64,000 bases of DNA from Carallia brachiata. Taxonomy: Eukaryota; Streptophyta; Magnoliopsida; Malpighiales; Rhizophoraceae. Location: positions 543,987 to 607,986 of the forward strand of contig JADCRB010000027.1 of NCBI GenBank assembly GCA_021464245.1, written 5' to 3'. The first letter of the stretch is position 1, and each line of letters begins with the position of its first letter. The notes below the pieces were generated by a model, which saw only the letters and a list, made by a program, of their open reading frames with translations, was not told the origin of the DNA and did no database searches. This document shows, in pieces, positions 1-12,000 of this stretch. The translations under genes were made by a program, and so were the position numbers.

Positions 1-756
1 AAAGCGAGATATGTCATTATATGATTGAATTGATAAAAAACTAGATAAGATATCACATGTCGTTAGATAAAACTAAATTGTTACTTGTTGCTATTTAAAT
101 TATATAGCCTTGCTTGGATCTATGAACTAAACCCCAAATCGGATTGGCTTTTCAAAAAAACAAAAAAAAAAAGAAAAGAAAAAGAGAGAGAGATAGACTT
201 TTAATTCGGATTGACTTAATTCACATGGTGATCCGACATTGACCGAGACCAAAATGTTATTTTCCAACTTTGACTTTTTATTTTAGAATTTATACTAAGT
301 AATTTACCGCTAAAAATACTTAAATCTAAAAGTTAAAATATTAAAATATCAAGATAAATTTTAACTAGATTTAAAAATTAGTTTATTTAAGTATCTTACA
401 GTAAAGTGCCTATAGTTTACGATAAAATAATCAATTCATCATGCAATATTGAAAAAGGTGCCTACAGTACGTACCTTTCCCGTATTTTTATTCATATAAT
501 TATAATCAAAATGTTTATATTTGCTTATAATTCAAAAAAAAATATTTTAGATGTCAAAAACATTATATCATATGAGGATTTTTAATCTAACTTTTTTTTT
601 TAATGAATATAACTTATTTATCATCTTATATTATACTATAAGTTAAGTTCACTTACAATAAAAAATAAAAAATTGCATATTTATGTGGTATAAGCTTGTT
701 TGGTCACTGGTTGAATCAATTACTTAGCAGTTCTAAATGTTGAATATATCTTGCAG
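1..756. other. AT-rich intergenic or intronic DNA
   Basis: No convincing gene is visible. The sequence is AT-rich with short homopolymers. A short motif near 38-70 (gataagatatcacatgtcgtt) resembles motifs near 46288 and 47010, so part of it may belong to a dispersed repeat. If the exon at 757 is real, this stretch is the end of its upstream intron. Confidence 0.4.
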
Positions 757-819
757 GTAGAGAAAGCACAGAAGCGTTTAGACAAATGGGAAGACAAGAA
801 CGAGCCACTTCTCAAATAA
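757..819 (+). CDS. Possible terminal exon of a gene starting left of the window
   Basis: A good 3' splice site (pyrimidine-rich run ending ttgcag at 751-756) is followed by 20 open codons and TAA at 817-819. The peptide is basic and acidic in alternation, reading VEKAQKRLDKWEDKNEPLLK. It looks like the charged C-terminal tail of a protein whose other exons are outside the window. I do not recognise the family. The base composition is visibly less AT-rich than the flanks, which supports coding. It could also be chance. Confidence 0.3.
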   Translation, partial: VEKAQKRLDKWEDKNEPLLK

Positions 820-3800
820 TGATGCATGGAAAATGTATAGATCGATTAAGAAGTTCAGCGTTAAATATCTCATTATCCCATCACATTAGATTCATGGATG
901 TTATATTTAAGTTTATTTTTATTTAAATAACTTACAGAAATGAAAAGAAATAACTTATTAATAAAAAATAAAACAATTTAGCCACTTTATTTATGTAATA
1001 AATGATTTTATATAATTAAAAAATACTAATTAAGATCAATTATTTATTTATTAGAAGAGATTCAATGCATTTAACTCGACCAAAGATATTGGAAAATGCA
1101 TTTCGTATTGAAATTAACAATTTGTGTAACTATGGATATTATGTTTAAATTCATTTTGGATTAAATGACTCTTAAAAATGAAATGAGATCACTTATTAGT
1201 AAGAAATAAAGTGATTTAGTTATTTTATTTATATAATAAACAATTCTATGTAATTAAAAAATATTAATTAAGATCAATTACTCTAACAAATTAAAGAAAA
1301 TTTAATGCATTTAACTCTAACAAAAGTGTTAGAAAATGCAAATTATATTAAAATTAATGATTTGTGTAGCATGGAATAAAACTATGATTGGGTTAAAAAA
1401 AAAAGAATATATATATATATAAAGCCAGAAAATTATTAAGAAAAAAAAAAAGAAGAATATAATAGAAGGGGCAGAACCCAAGAGAAGAAAGGTACCTGGA
1501 TGGTCATGGCTTTCTTGTTAGAATCAAGCTGACTTCCTGCAATTCAAACCGGACCATGATCGGTTTAAAATACATACACACTGTCATCGATCTTGTCTCT
1601 CTTGATATTCCTATTATAATCTAATAAATTAAAAAAATTACGAAAAAAAAAATTCCAATTTCTTTCTTCAATTTCAGGATGCAGAAACCCATTTTTTTCA
1701 ATCTTAATGAGAAGGAAAAATATATAACCAACGCAAAAACCTAATAAGTAATTATTCAACTTTGCCCCGTTATAATACAGGATTGTATCTCTCATACCGT
1801 CTACTTTTCGTATCTCTCTAATTTCTCCGAAAATGATAATGATTTATTGCAGGAAATTTACTTACCGATTCCTCCCGACTTTTGTGCATTGATGTTCTTT
1901 CTTTCTTTAAAAAAAAAATCAAAAGGATAAACCAACTTGCTTTAAACCATGATTTAGAGTAATATTAAATATATTTAAGATAATATTAAGTATTACTTAG
2001 ATTTATTTTTTAAATTAATATTTTAAAATAATACTAAATACGTTTAAGGTAATACTAAATATTAATTAAGGTTTAATATTTTTTATTAGTAAAAATTTAA
2101 TTTAAAAAAACAAATTAGGACCCAAAATAACTGTCATCCTGTAAAAAAAATTATAGAGCTCTACGTATTATGTTAGAAGAGTACTGTTAAATGAACATAC
2201 ATTTTTTGTCATACGATTCGATCATATTGCAATAACATATATATTTTTTACAATAACATACATACTTTTTGTAATAAAAAAATTAAATATAAATTTTTGT
2301 TAAAAAAATATAATTATTATTATAAAAAATATAAATATTATTATAAAATGGCCGAATCATTTGTGAAAAAATTATTACCATTAACTTTTTCCCAAAGAGT
2401 CCGTAAAACCAATTCATGCCATATATCATGATCCTTCTGAAAAGCATATTTCAGAAAAATATATTTTTCTGAGAAATATATTACTCATTGTCTTGAAACA
2501 AAACCACATGAGTCATCTCCTCTCCTTCTCTCTCTCTCTCTTTCATGGCTCATCCTTCGTCTTTCTTGCTTGTAGAGTCACCCTCTCTCTTTTTCTGTCT
2601 CTCTCAACCTCTTTTTCTTTGTCTCTCATATCAGCAGGCTGCTTTCTCACTGAAAAGAACAAAAAAAAAAAAAAAAACTTTTGAGATGAACGCTAGGAAC
2701 CGTGCTTAAAATTTGAACTAGCGCTTTCTTGAAAAACCGATTGCCATTGTCGCAAAAACTCACCAGCAAGCGTCATCACAGATGATAGGGTCCATTCTCG
2801 TTTAATCAAAATTCTTAAATTTGATCTACGAGAATACAGTCGCATTAAATATTTATTTAAAGAGTTTTGTTACCTTTCGGAATTCTCTCCGGATCGGTGG
2901 AGATTAATTAACCTAATGGACTAAATACTGAACGATCTCAGATTAAAAAAATAAAAAAAAACCCACATCGTTGGATCTATCAATTTCCTTTCTAGCGACA
3001 CTTTTTATCTTTTTTTTTTTTTTGGGATTTTAAGAGTTTTAAGAGTAAAAAAAATATCCCGACATTAATTACAGAATTCGAATTCGATATAAACCACATA
3101 TAAAAAAAAAAAAACTGAATATTTAAACACTGAGCTCATCCTCGTGAGGTCCTTAATAGATTTTATCAAAGCTCGTGCGCGTATCCCCGCACAGATCGAT
3201 TACTGCAAGGTGCAATATTTGTAGTTAAACGTGCATTGCACCAAGAAGATTGCTAATGAATCAGTCGTCGAAGCTCGCCATTCCTGTGTATAAGATTCTC
3301 AAAAATGTAGGGTCTGAATAAAAAGACGGATTCGCCCAACCTTACATTCATTTTTCTTTCAGTGACCTTCAAATTAGGATGGAATAATTTTACCATTGAA
3401 CTCAAGCTCGTCCCCTCAAAACTGATTTCACTAAGAAGGAAGAACAGAAATTGCTGCAGATTAACACTCGTGTCATACAAATTTCCGATGCAGGTTCCAA
3501 CCCCTGCATTATCATATGAAATTAAATCTCTGCAATTTTTTTTATTTTTTTTTATTTTCAAGACTTCCACAGGTGATGACCTTTTCTTGAGTAGCCATTG
3601 ACATTCTCTTCCTAGCACTTAATTTCGTGTTCATTCTGTGTGTTGGTAATATTTTTGTTTATATAGATTTTATTATAAATCTCGTGTATATTATATAAAA
3701 TATTATTTACGTAAGATAAATCAGTATATCTATAGTGTAAAATCATTTTGAGTCCATGAAATTTACGTTACCAGAAAATTATTCTTTCTGTAATACTCCA

Positions 3801-4733
3801 AAATCACAAGGAGTGAGTTTGTCTTGGAGATCAAGTGTGAACGTGGAAGAGAACAAAGAAAAACTAGAAGAGAATAGAAAGCATGAGGAGAAAGAAGCAA
3901 AGAAGCAAATGGGAAACAGTTCCATATGACAAAAGGATGGAAGGAGCAAGCAAAATATATATTATTCAATGGCCAACTGAACCATAACCCAATGTTATAA
4001 GGCTTTGGATAAAAAATAGTGTCACGATTCAGTAAATGTTGCTTGTTCCTATCCTCCAAATATTGCTCCATTATTTTCCGACTTACTAGCGAAGGCCACA
4101 TACATAAATTTCTGTAAAAATTATTCATATGCTTAGTATTACTCACAAAATATTGAGAAAACCAAAAGCCAAAATAATTAGTTTTTTCTTCTTTTTGATA
4201 AAATCTAAGACAAACATACGGTAATACTCCAAAAGACCACGAGAACATAGGAGAAATAACTTGTACTTGATTCAAATACTTAGGTTGTCAATGGAACTAA
4301 GCAAAATATACAAGCAATTCATTAGACAGAAAGCTTTCTACTTTGTGAATGTTAGATCACAGGTTCAGATCCAAAAACCACAATTCACAATCCATCAATA
4401 ACTAGCCTGAAAACCTACAATGCATAGATTATATGTGTATCTGTTGCCTCATTATCATGTTCACAAGTCCAGATGAGCCTTACAAGTCCTTCCGAATCAT
4501 TCTATTGGCCTTCCAAATTTACCCCGTGTTTGTCAGGGAGGAGGGTGCTGGAAGCTAACGTCAACTCTTGCTGTTGCTTCCACTAATCAGGCCACAAAAT
4601 TATACAACAACATTGTTTTCTGATGGACCTCGGAAAAAAGAGAGAGCGAGAGAGAGAGAGAGAAAATGTAAAACATGCACCTGTGGAGAAGAATATACGT
4701 GGTCCTCTGTTAACTTGCACAAAAAATTGCTGG
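820..4733. other. AT-rich intergenic DNA with simple repeats
   Basis: Apart from the weak micro-exon at 1496-1536, nothing here is supportable as a gene. There is an (AT)n run near 1409-1422, a pyrimidine-rich CTCT stretch at about 2518-2640 and a GA-rich run at about 4639-4668. Open frames at 3253-4275 have no recognisable domains. Confidence 0.5.
1496..1536 (-). CDS. Possible internal micro-exon of an unknown minus-strand gene
   Basis: On the minus strand a 41-nt stretch is bounded by ttgaattgcag on its 5' side and GTACC on its 3' side. One frame is open (SQLDSNKKAMTIQ). About 330 nt upstream a GTAAGT donor at 1865-1860 ends another open stretch that joins in the same frame (NAQKSGGI before the junction). 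The pairing is suggestive, but no further exons were found to the left and the family is not recognised. Confidence 0.2.
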
Positions 4734-7430
4734 CTAGCCCACAGATCCCTCAAGCTTCAGGCTCATCAGCTGGTTTACCTCGGCACCAAATTCATCAGGA
4801 AGCTCATTGAATACATTCTGGCAAAACCCAGTAATCATGGCAGCCATGGCCTTTTCGTAGTCCATTCCCCTTTGCTGAAAGTAAAATAGCTGGTCTTCAC
4901 CAATTTTGGAAGTGCTGGCTTCATGTTCGACACGGGCTGTGGGATTCCTCACCTATTGGACACCAGAGATTAATGTGTGGAGTTCGGATTTTCTCAGACA
5001 TGACGTAGAAGGACAAATAGTTGTGTGATGCATAGCTACTAATGGAGAAAACTACGTGCAATAATTACAGAAAGCCGATTTTTATCATATGATGCAGCTC
5101 TAATTATCTCAAACTACCTGCCTAAAAGGCAGTTCTTATTGGATGAGAACTGAACTAATAGCTATTAGACTTTAAAAGGCAGTTTTGTGCAGACACACAC
5201 CCCAAAAAAAAAGGAACCGTTTCTACGGGTTGTAGGTGAAAAAATTAAATGCCAAAAAGAAAGAAATACACCCAGAAACTTCCAGACGAACAACAATTTC
5301 ACCGAGGACTTAAGAATTCACGTTCCAAGCATAAATAGAAGGCGGTCAAGTGATAGGGTGGATTCCAAACCACATTCAGCCCTTCAATGGGGAACTCCAG
5401 ACAACTTGTAGTAACATAAATCCGTTTTTAAAACCTATAATCAAGAAAAGAATTGAAAAATATACTTTTCCATCCATATAACTTTCCTTTAATATTCCTA
5501 TATACCCTCGCCCTGCAAACTTCCACTCAAACCAACTGCAATTCTTTAAATCACTTTCTTCAAAAGATATAATAATAGCAATGGAACTGAAATCTGAAAC
5601 TAAGTTTAAACACCAGAATGGCCTTTGCAATGCTGCTTTATGAACAATCCTTTAGTACCTTCTTTTTTAGTTCACTCATGAAGGAGATGGCTTATTATGA
5701 CAGATACAGAATCGACAACAAAATTCAGCCAAAAAGATTACACAAGGCCATCAAGTAATATCAACCTGAAAACAAGCACAGCAAAATAACAATCATACTA
5801 TGGTGGATTTTTGGAAATATAAAATTGGCATCATTCGAAACCAATAGACAAATAAACCCGTATGAAAAAGGCTAAGCATAATTCATGCTTGAGTAGTCAG
5901 CCAGAATAACTCGTGTCAACGAGAAACATCAACAAGGTAAGAGAGTACCTGCATGTAAGGATAGGTGTTTGCTTCTGCAGTGTCACCAATAAGCATTGAG
6001 TCACACTGTGAGGAGTTTCGGGCATTGTCTGCCTTAGGCTGAATCTGGACAAGCCCTCTGTAACAGTTCCTTGAATTCCCAACTGAAATTCCCTTTGAAA
6101 TGATACGACTTCTCGTGTTCTTCCCCTTGTGAATCATCTTTGTCCCTGTGTCAGCCTGCTGATGGTTATTTGTCAATGCAACAGAATAAAACTCTCCCAC
6201 AGTATCATCTCCTTCGAGAACAACACTCGGATACTTCCAAGTTATTGCGGATCCAGTCTCCACTTGGGTCCAAGAGATCTTAGATCTATCCCCAGCACAA
6301 AGTCCTCGCTTTGTAACAAAGTTGTAAATCCCACCTCTACCTTCCTCATCACCAGCATACCAATTCTGCACAGTGGAGTACTTAATCTCTGCCCCTTCAG
6401 CACAATACAACTCAACGACAGCAGCATGAAGCTGGTTAGTATCATAGGAAGGTGCAGTACAGCCCTCCAAATACTCCACAAAGCTCCTATCATCGGCAAC
6501 AATCAGGGTCCTCTCAAACTGCCCCGTTTCCATTGCATTAATTCTAAAATACGTAGAAATCTGCATCGGGCATTTAGTATCCTTCGGTACATAACAAAAG
6601 GACCCATCACTAAACACAGCAGAATTCAAAGCTGCATAATAATTATCCTCAGGAGGCACAACTCTCCCTAAATACTTCCTAACCAAATCCGGGTACCTCT
6701 TAGTGGCTTCAGATATCGAACAAAAGATAACACCAGCCTTCTCTAAGGTCTCCCTATGAGTAGTAGCTATCGAAACACTATCAAGAACCGCATCAACAGC
6801 AACATTAGCCAACCTATTCTGTTCATTTAGAGGCACATTCAATTTCTCAAAGTACTTAAGCAATTCCGGGTCGGCCTCATCGAGGCTATTCAAAGTTGGT
6901 TTCTTTTTAGGAGCAGAGTAATAGCACATGTCTTGAAAATCAATTGGTGGGTATCGATTATCAGACCATTTAGGCTCTTTCATATTCAAGAATCTCTCAA
7001 AAGCATTCAATCTAAACTCAAGCATCCAATCGGGCTCTTCTTTGAGAGACGATATCCGCCTAATTGTCTCCTTTGAGAGACCTTTCGGGATGGAAAACGA
7101 GTCAATATCAACATTAAACCCCCATTTCTTCTCGTAATCCCGATTTCGGAGAATTTCCCTGATTTTATCATCAGAGCTTGCAGTAGTAGTGGTTGTTGGC
7201 GATGCTGTTGTAGTTGAAATAGAAAGGGAATTACCTGGAGGATCCGAATGGAACCCGGCATCAGCTCGGATCTTGACGACGAGATAAGAGGATTTTGGGG
7301 TTGTGGGTGTGATTGGTTTTGCGTAAAACGAAAAGGGTTTTGTGGGTTTTAGGAGTTTCAAAGAATCGGAGATGGGTTGTGGAGAGAAACCGCCGGCGAT
7401 GCCGTTCGCCGCTAGCAGAGACGCCGCCAT
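4734..7430 (-). CDS. SUFB: Chloroplast Fe-S cluster scaffold SufB (ABCI8)
   Basis: SufB is the core of the plastid SUF machinery. With SufC (ATPase) and SufD it forms the SufBC2D scaffold on which Fe-S clusters are assembled in the stroma. Two exons are read on the minus strand: 7430-5949 (494 codons) and 4952-4734 (72 codons plus TAG), joined by a phase-0 GT-AG intron of 996 nt. The 566-aa product has a Ser/Thr/Pro-rich N-terminus of roughly 100 residues (predicted transit peptide plus plant-specific linker), then the SufB body and right-handed beta-helix. The Cys of SQCDSM (about 476) and the Glu of VEHE (about 505) align with E. coli Cys405 and Glu434, which are needed for cluster assembly. 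I chose the ATG at 7430 rather than the in-frame one at 7454 because MAASLL is a typical transit-peptide start. The reading frame is intact. Confidence 0.95.
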
Positions 7431-7479
7431 GGTCCTGTGTCGCGTGGCTGGCACAACCGGAAAAACGGCACGTTAAAAC

Positions 7480-7509
7480 CTATAAAAATAATAATAATAA
7501 TAATAATAA
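7480..7509. repeat. (AAT)n microsatellite upstream of SUFB
   Basis: About nine AAT/TAA units lie 50-80 nt upstream of the SUFB start codon, probably in its 5' UTR or core promoter. The tract is likely to vary in length between individuals. Confidence 0.8.
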
Positions 7510-9239
7510 CGGAAAAACAATAATCATATGTTTGTTTTAGGCAATTGAAATTTTTTTTATTTTAAAATTTAAGGTAATATTAAATAAGTGTATGGGTAAT
7601 ATATTTAAAATTTAATTTTAAAATAAAATAAATTTTTCATTATTTTTTAGAGACTAAAATTTATTTCTTATATTTTTTTGATAAGACTCTAATAATAATA
7701 ATTATAATTATAACTTAATTTTTAATTTTTTTCAGCACTATTACGCGGCCAGATAGTCAAATTGCATCAAAATGACATTGAATTTTTGTGATAAGATGCA
7801 TATTTTATATAACTGTAACTAAAAAATATGAATCGAAAAAACAGTAATACTTTTTTATATCTTATTTTATTATTATAATTACACAAAATATTTTACTTAT
7901 TGTATAAAATGTGAATCTAAAAAATATTTGACCACCAAATTATATGGCCATATTACTTTTTCCTTGTTTTTAATTTGAAAAATTGTTTCTTAATTTTAGC
8001 AATAAAATAGGAAAATATGAGGGCTAGTCCTATTAAAGAGAATTTCAAAACATGTACTGCAGAATAAATTGAACTTTTATATTATTGAAGAGCAAACTCT
8101 GTGCTACCTTAGTGGTAAATCTCTCTCACAACCATACAATTACAGACCTACATTAGTGCCTTCAAAAACTGTTTCTCTATCTTAAATTATGGAGTCTCCG
8201 AGATAATATTATTGTGTACACAGAATAAAATATCATAACTCCAAAAAAAGGCTTTTCTGTTTTTATTTTTAATTTTGGATTTTTGCTGGCCTTAAGTTTG
8301 ACGATTGACTCCTGTATCACACACACTCACCTTTGTGGCATTTTCTTTTTAAAATTAAAAAATGGACAAATTATTAATTTTGACAAGAAAAACATTTCGG
8401 AACGATTAAACGAAAATTAGTTAGAGCAAATTCCTCACCAAAACGTCAAAAATCAAAATTTAATGTTACCATCATTTTAAACTATTTTATGTCTCCACTA
8501 ATCTAAGTACGAACAAAAATACCTTAGATGCTCTATAAAAATTTTAATAAATATGTACAGAAAAAAAAACTCTATTTGATCAACAGACATGTAAACAATT
8601 TCCTAAAACATATTTGCCTTTCAATCAAAATTTTCAAAATAATAATCAAACTCATTGCTTTATTGTCCAGCTACGAAAATGATAAGAATTTTTCTTTTCA
8701 CATATGCTTAAGATATTTTCGTCTTGAATTTGTCCTTAAATAATCAAATTTTAAATTATATTTGGAGTAGAAAAAAAATTATGTTTTTTAGATATTGTCC
8801 AAAAACTCCAATATTAAATTTTCATGTATTTCAAGTACTTTTGAATTATTATCTTCATTATTTTCTTTCAGAATAAATATTTCCAATGAATATATTTCAC
8901 AATATCTTCCCTCCCCACTTAGAAAATTTTTAGATCAACAACTGAATTTTTCTTTCATAATTATTGGTTATAAGACGTCAAATAGAACAAAATGTTTAGA
9001 AACAAAAAAAAAAACAAAATAATAAGTAAATAAACAACAAGTCCACCATTTTAAGCAATAAAGTTACCATAGAATCTCTCTTTTAAATGTGATGATTAAT
9101 TACGCCATATAAATCACATATACTTTTAAAATGATGTGTGTTTATATCATGGTATATGTTGGACACAATTTTTGTTTAACATGCTTCGATATGTGTCAAC
9201 ACTTAAAAATGTATCTGACGAAATCACAAAAATTAAAAA
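7510..9239. other. AT-rich intergenic DNA
   Basis: No gene, RNA or clear mobile element is seen. The short open frames at 8528-9022 are low-complexity and without similarity that I recognise. Confidence 0.5.
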
Positions 9240-10332
9240 AAAAATAGCAAAAACTTTTATCAGACACTTCAAACCTGTTTGTCATACATATATTAAACAA
9301 TTTTAATTAGTATATGTTATGCATATCAGATTCATACAAAGTTGATTTTGAAATTTTTAATAATTTAAAATTTTCAATAGATTATTTTTACGAATTTGTG
9401 TGTCACACACACAACAAGATATTTAAGAAATTACAAATCAAAGTGTCGAAGATAGTTGTTACAATAAAATATTTTTCATGCTTATTATTTTTTACCTTTA
9501 TACAATTATTATGCATATCACTTTTAAAATTTTCGAAATTACATATAATATATTTTATATTTATTTTACAATTGCGTTTATATTATATCGTATCCTAATT
9601 TTAAAAAAAAACAAAAATTTTTATCAGACACTTCAAATCTGTTTGTCATACATATATTAAACAATTTTAATTAGTATATGTTATGCATATCAGATTCATA
9701 CAAAGTTGATTTTGAAATTTTTAATAATTTAAAATTTTCAATAGATTATTTTTACGAATTTGTATGTCACACACACAACAAGATATTTAAGAAATTACAA
9801 ATCAAAGTGTCGAAGATAGTTGTTACAATAAAATATTTTTCATGCTTATTATTTTTACCTTTAAACAATTATTATGCATATCAATTTTAAAAATTTCAAA
9901 ATTACATATAATATATTTTATATTTATTTTGGAATTGCGTTTATATTATATCGTATCCTAATTTTTTTTAAAAAAAGCAAAAATTTTTATCAGACACTTC
10001 AAACTTGTTTGTCAGACATATATTAAGCAATTTTAATTAGTATATGTTATGCATATCAGATTCATATAAAGTTAATTTTGAAATTTTTAATAATTTAAAA
10101 TTTTCAATAGATTATTTTTACGAATTTGTATGTCACACACACAACAAGATATTTAAGAAATTACAAATCAAAGTGCCGAAGATAGTTGTTACAATAAAAT
10201 ATTTTTCATGCTTATTATTTTTTACCTTTAAACAATTATTATGCATATCACCTTTAAAAATTTCGAAATTACATATAATATATTTTATATTTATTTTGCA
10301 ATTGCGTTTATATTATATCGTATCCTAATTTT
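9240..10332. repeat. Tandem array of three ~365-bp units
   Basis: A unit of about 365 bp is repeated three times: about 9240-9604, 9605-9969 and 9970-10332. The same start-like motif (tatgttatgcatatcag) occurs at 9314, 9678 and 10044 (steps of 364 and 366). Copies differ by a few substitutions and small indels. Each carries the same open frame of up to 94 codons, but differences include frame breaks (copy 2 stops at 70 codons), so it is probably non-coding. The unit length is compatible with a short satellite array or a locally duplicated repeat. Confidence 0.9.
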
Positions 10333-11250
10333 TTAAGAGTTCGCGTGTTATCATATCTATATTGTATCTATATTGCAACATTCGTAACCATGCATTATAG
10401 CCTACTCTTAAACATGAGTCAGATTAAAAAAGTTTTCAATTTGACCAAAATAAATTATGTTATTACTTGTCTAAAGATTGCAGCAAGTGAACAACTCAAA
10501 TAACCTAATTTAATTCACCCAAACTCAACTCAAATTAATTCATATTGATTGGCAAAGTCTATGACTTGATTGAAGAACTTAATCCAACTCAATGAGTAGA
10601 AATTCTAACCTGATGTTCCAAAGATTAGAATCCTTAATCCTAATACATCTAAAATTTGAAGAACTTAAACCATATGTATCAAAAAAACACAATAAACACA
10701 AAACTCAAATAAATTGAATACCCATTACCTAAAATTCAATTTACTAAAACACTCGACAAATTTAAATTTTGATATATTAAAACTTGAAATACTTAAAACC
10801 TAAATATTTCAAGACCCCAAACACCCTCCACAATCTCATCCGCACATTACCTCTACAATACAATTCCTGCACTAAAATCTGTTTTAGCCCATCTCTCAAG
10901 TCTCAAGTCTCAATTGCAATTCCTTCCTTTTTGGGTAAGGGAGCTTTCATAACTATTATATATAATACGGTGCAAAAAATTATATAATATTATAAATTAA
11001 TTAAAAAAATTATATGATATTATAAGTAATTATATGACATGTAATTAATTATTAAAAATTAATTTTTTTTAATTTTTTGTTACGACGTACTAAAGAAAAT
11101 ATACAACGTATAATTAACTATTAAAAATTAAAAACATTTATATATTGTATAATTTTTTTTAATATGTTGTTGTTTAAGATTAAAAAAAAAAAACAAAAAA
11201 GGCCTGACAAATTGCAATTCCGTTGAAAATTTCTCAATGGTAAAATTTGT
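10333..11250. other. AT-rich intergenic DNA upstream of the AT-hook gene
   Basis: Nothing gene-like is seen. It ends at the promoter region described next. Confidence 0.5.
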
Positions 11251-11273
11251 AACAGTTTCCCGGAAAATGTACC

Positions 11274-11316
11274 CACGTGTCACTTAATTGGGTCCCAGAA
11301 GGGGACCTATTTAAGG
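11274..11316 (+). promoter_or_regulatory. Putative promoter of the AT-hook gene: G-box/ABRE and TATA-like element
   Basis: A CACGTG G-box at 11274-11279 sits in an ABRE-like context (CCACGTGTC). An interrupted palindrome (ggtcccagaaggggacc) follows near 11291, then a TATA-like ctatttaagg near 11308-11316. The predicted transcript start would be about 11340. The G-box suggests bZIP or bHLH control, by inference only. Confidence 0.4.
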
Positions 11317-11339
11317 CTACCTAGTACCTAAGTACCCAC

Positions 11340-11517
11340 TTTTCGGCTTCCCGGATTGACAGTTATTTTCCCACGAACCAAACAGCCAAATTGCCAAGAA
11401 AATATGTAATCAAGCAGAAAACTTTTTCCAAACGGTAAAGCCTTATGGGATTCTCATTGATTTCTCGAACACCCATTTTACTTCTCCCGTGATTCAGATC
11501 TTATACGGCATTGTTGG
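11340..11517 (+). other. Probable non-coding first exon (5' UTR) of the AT-hook gene
   Basis: This stretch is less AT-rich than its flanks and ends in a strong donor (GTAAGT at 11518) followed by a pyrimidine-rich intron start. The next good acceptor in front of a coding exon is at 15071-15072, so a 5'-UTR intron of about 3.55 kb is proposed. The start of the exon is a guess from the TATA-like element. A cDNA is the only proof of the link. Confidence 0.45.
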
Positions 11518-11844
11518 GTAAGTCTTCCTCTCTCTCTGTTTTTTTTTTTTTTTTTAATCGGATAAAATGGTACTTGGGTTTCTCACTGCTGGATTATGGG
11601 TTGAGTTCTTTGTGGATTGTTAATGTGGAAATTGAATGGAAACATGGATGAATATGATTGGATTTTTCGCGGGTTTGATGCTAATGAGAAAGAAAGATTG
11701 CAACTTTTGTCAATCTTTAGAGGGTTAGCTCATAGCTTTAGCTGTGATTCACCTTTTCCGTAAAGGGACTGACGTTGTTATATGTGAATGACCAGCAAAT
11801 GTGGTTTTCAGCGATGCAAGAATTGTATTTATAAGAAAGGGGTT

Positions 11845-12000
11845 TGTGAGAGGATCTAGTTTAGCTGGAGTGGTGGAAGATGTGTCTTGAGAGAACTGGG
11901 TTCGAATTCTAGTTCTCTCGTTTTCTCGCTTACCTGCCCCCTCTCCAATAATAGGTTACCATCTCCACTGCAGACCAGAAGAAAAAAAAAAAAAAAACAA
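11845..12000 (+). mobile_element. tRNA-derived SINE relic
   Basis: A box-A-like sequence (tagctggagtgg, 11862-11873) and a box-B-like sequence (ggttcgaattc, 11899-11909) are spaced as in tRNA-derived SINEs, and the element ends in an A-rich tail at about 11981-12000. It lies in the UTR intron of the AT-hook gene. No tRNA fold is apparent, so it is not a tRNA gene. Confidence 0.6.

Noticed and set aside
2493..2684. 63-codon frame rich in Ser and Leu
   Set aside because: It is the translation of a CTCT-rich simple-sequence stretch.
3763..4275. 170-codon open frame on the minus strand
   Set aside because: No recognisable domain, Phe/Tyr/Leu-rich composition typical of reading AT-rich DNA, and no promoter or splice context.
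9240..10332. Possible gene family of three 70-94-aa proteins
   Set aside because: The frames are repeats of one 365-bp AT-rich unit, broken in the second copy, without a start context or domain.
11862..11909. Possible tRNA gene from A- and B-box-like motifs
   Set aside because: No cloverleaf or acceptor stem can be drawn, and the A-rich 3' tail fits a SINE.
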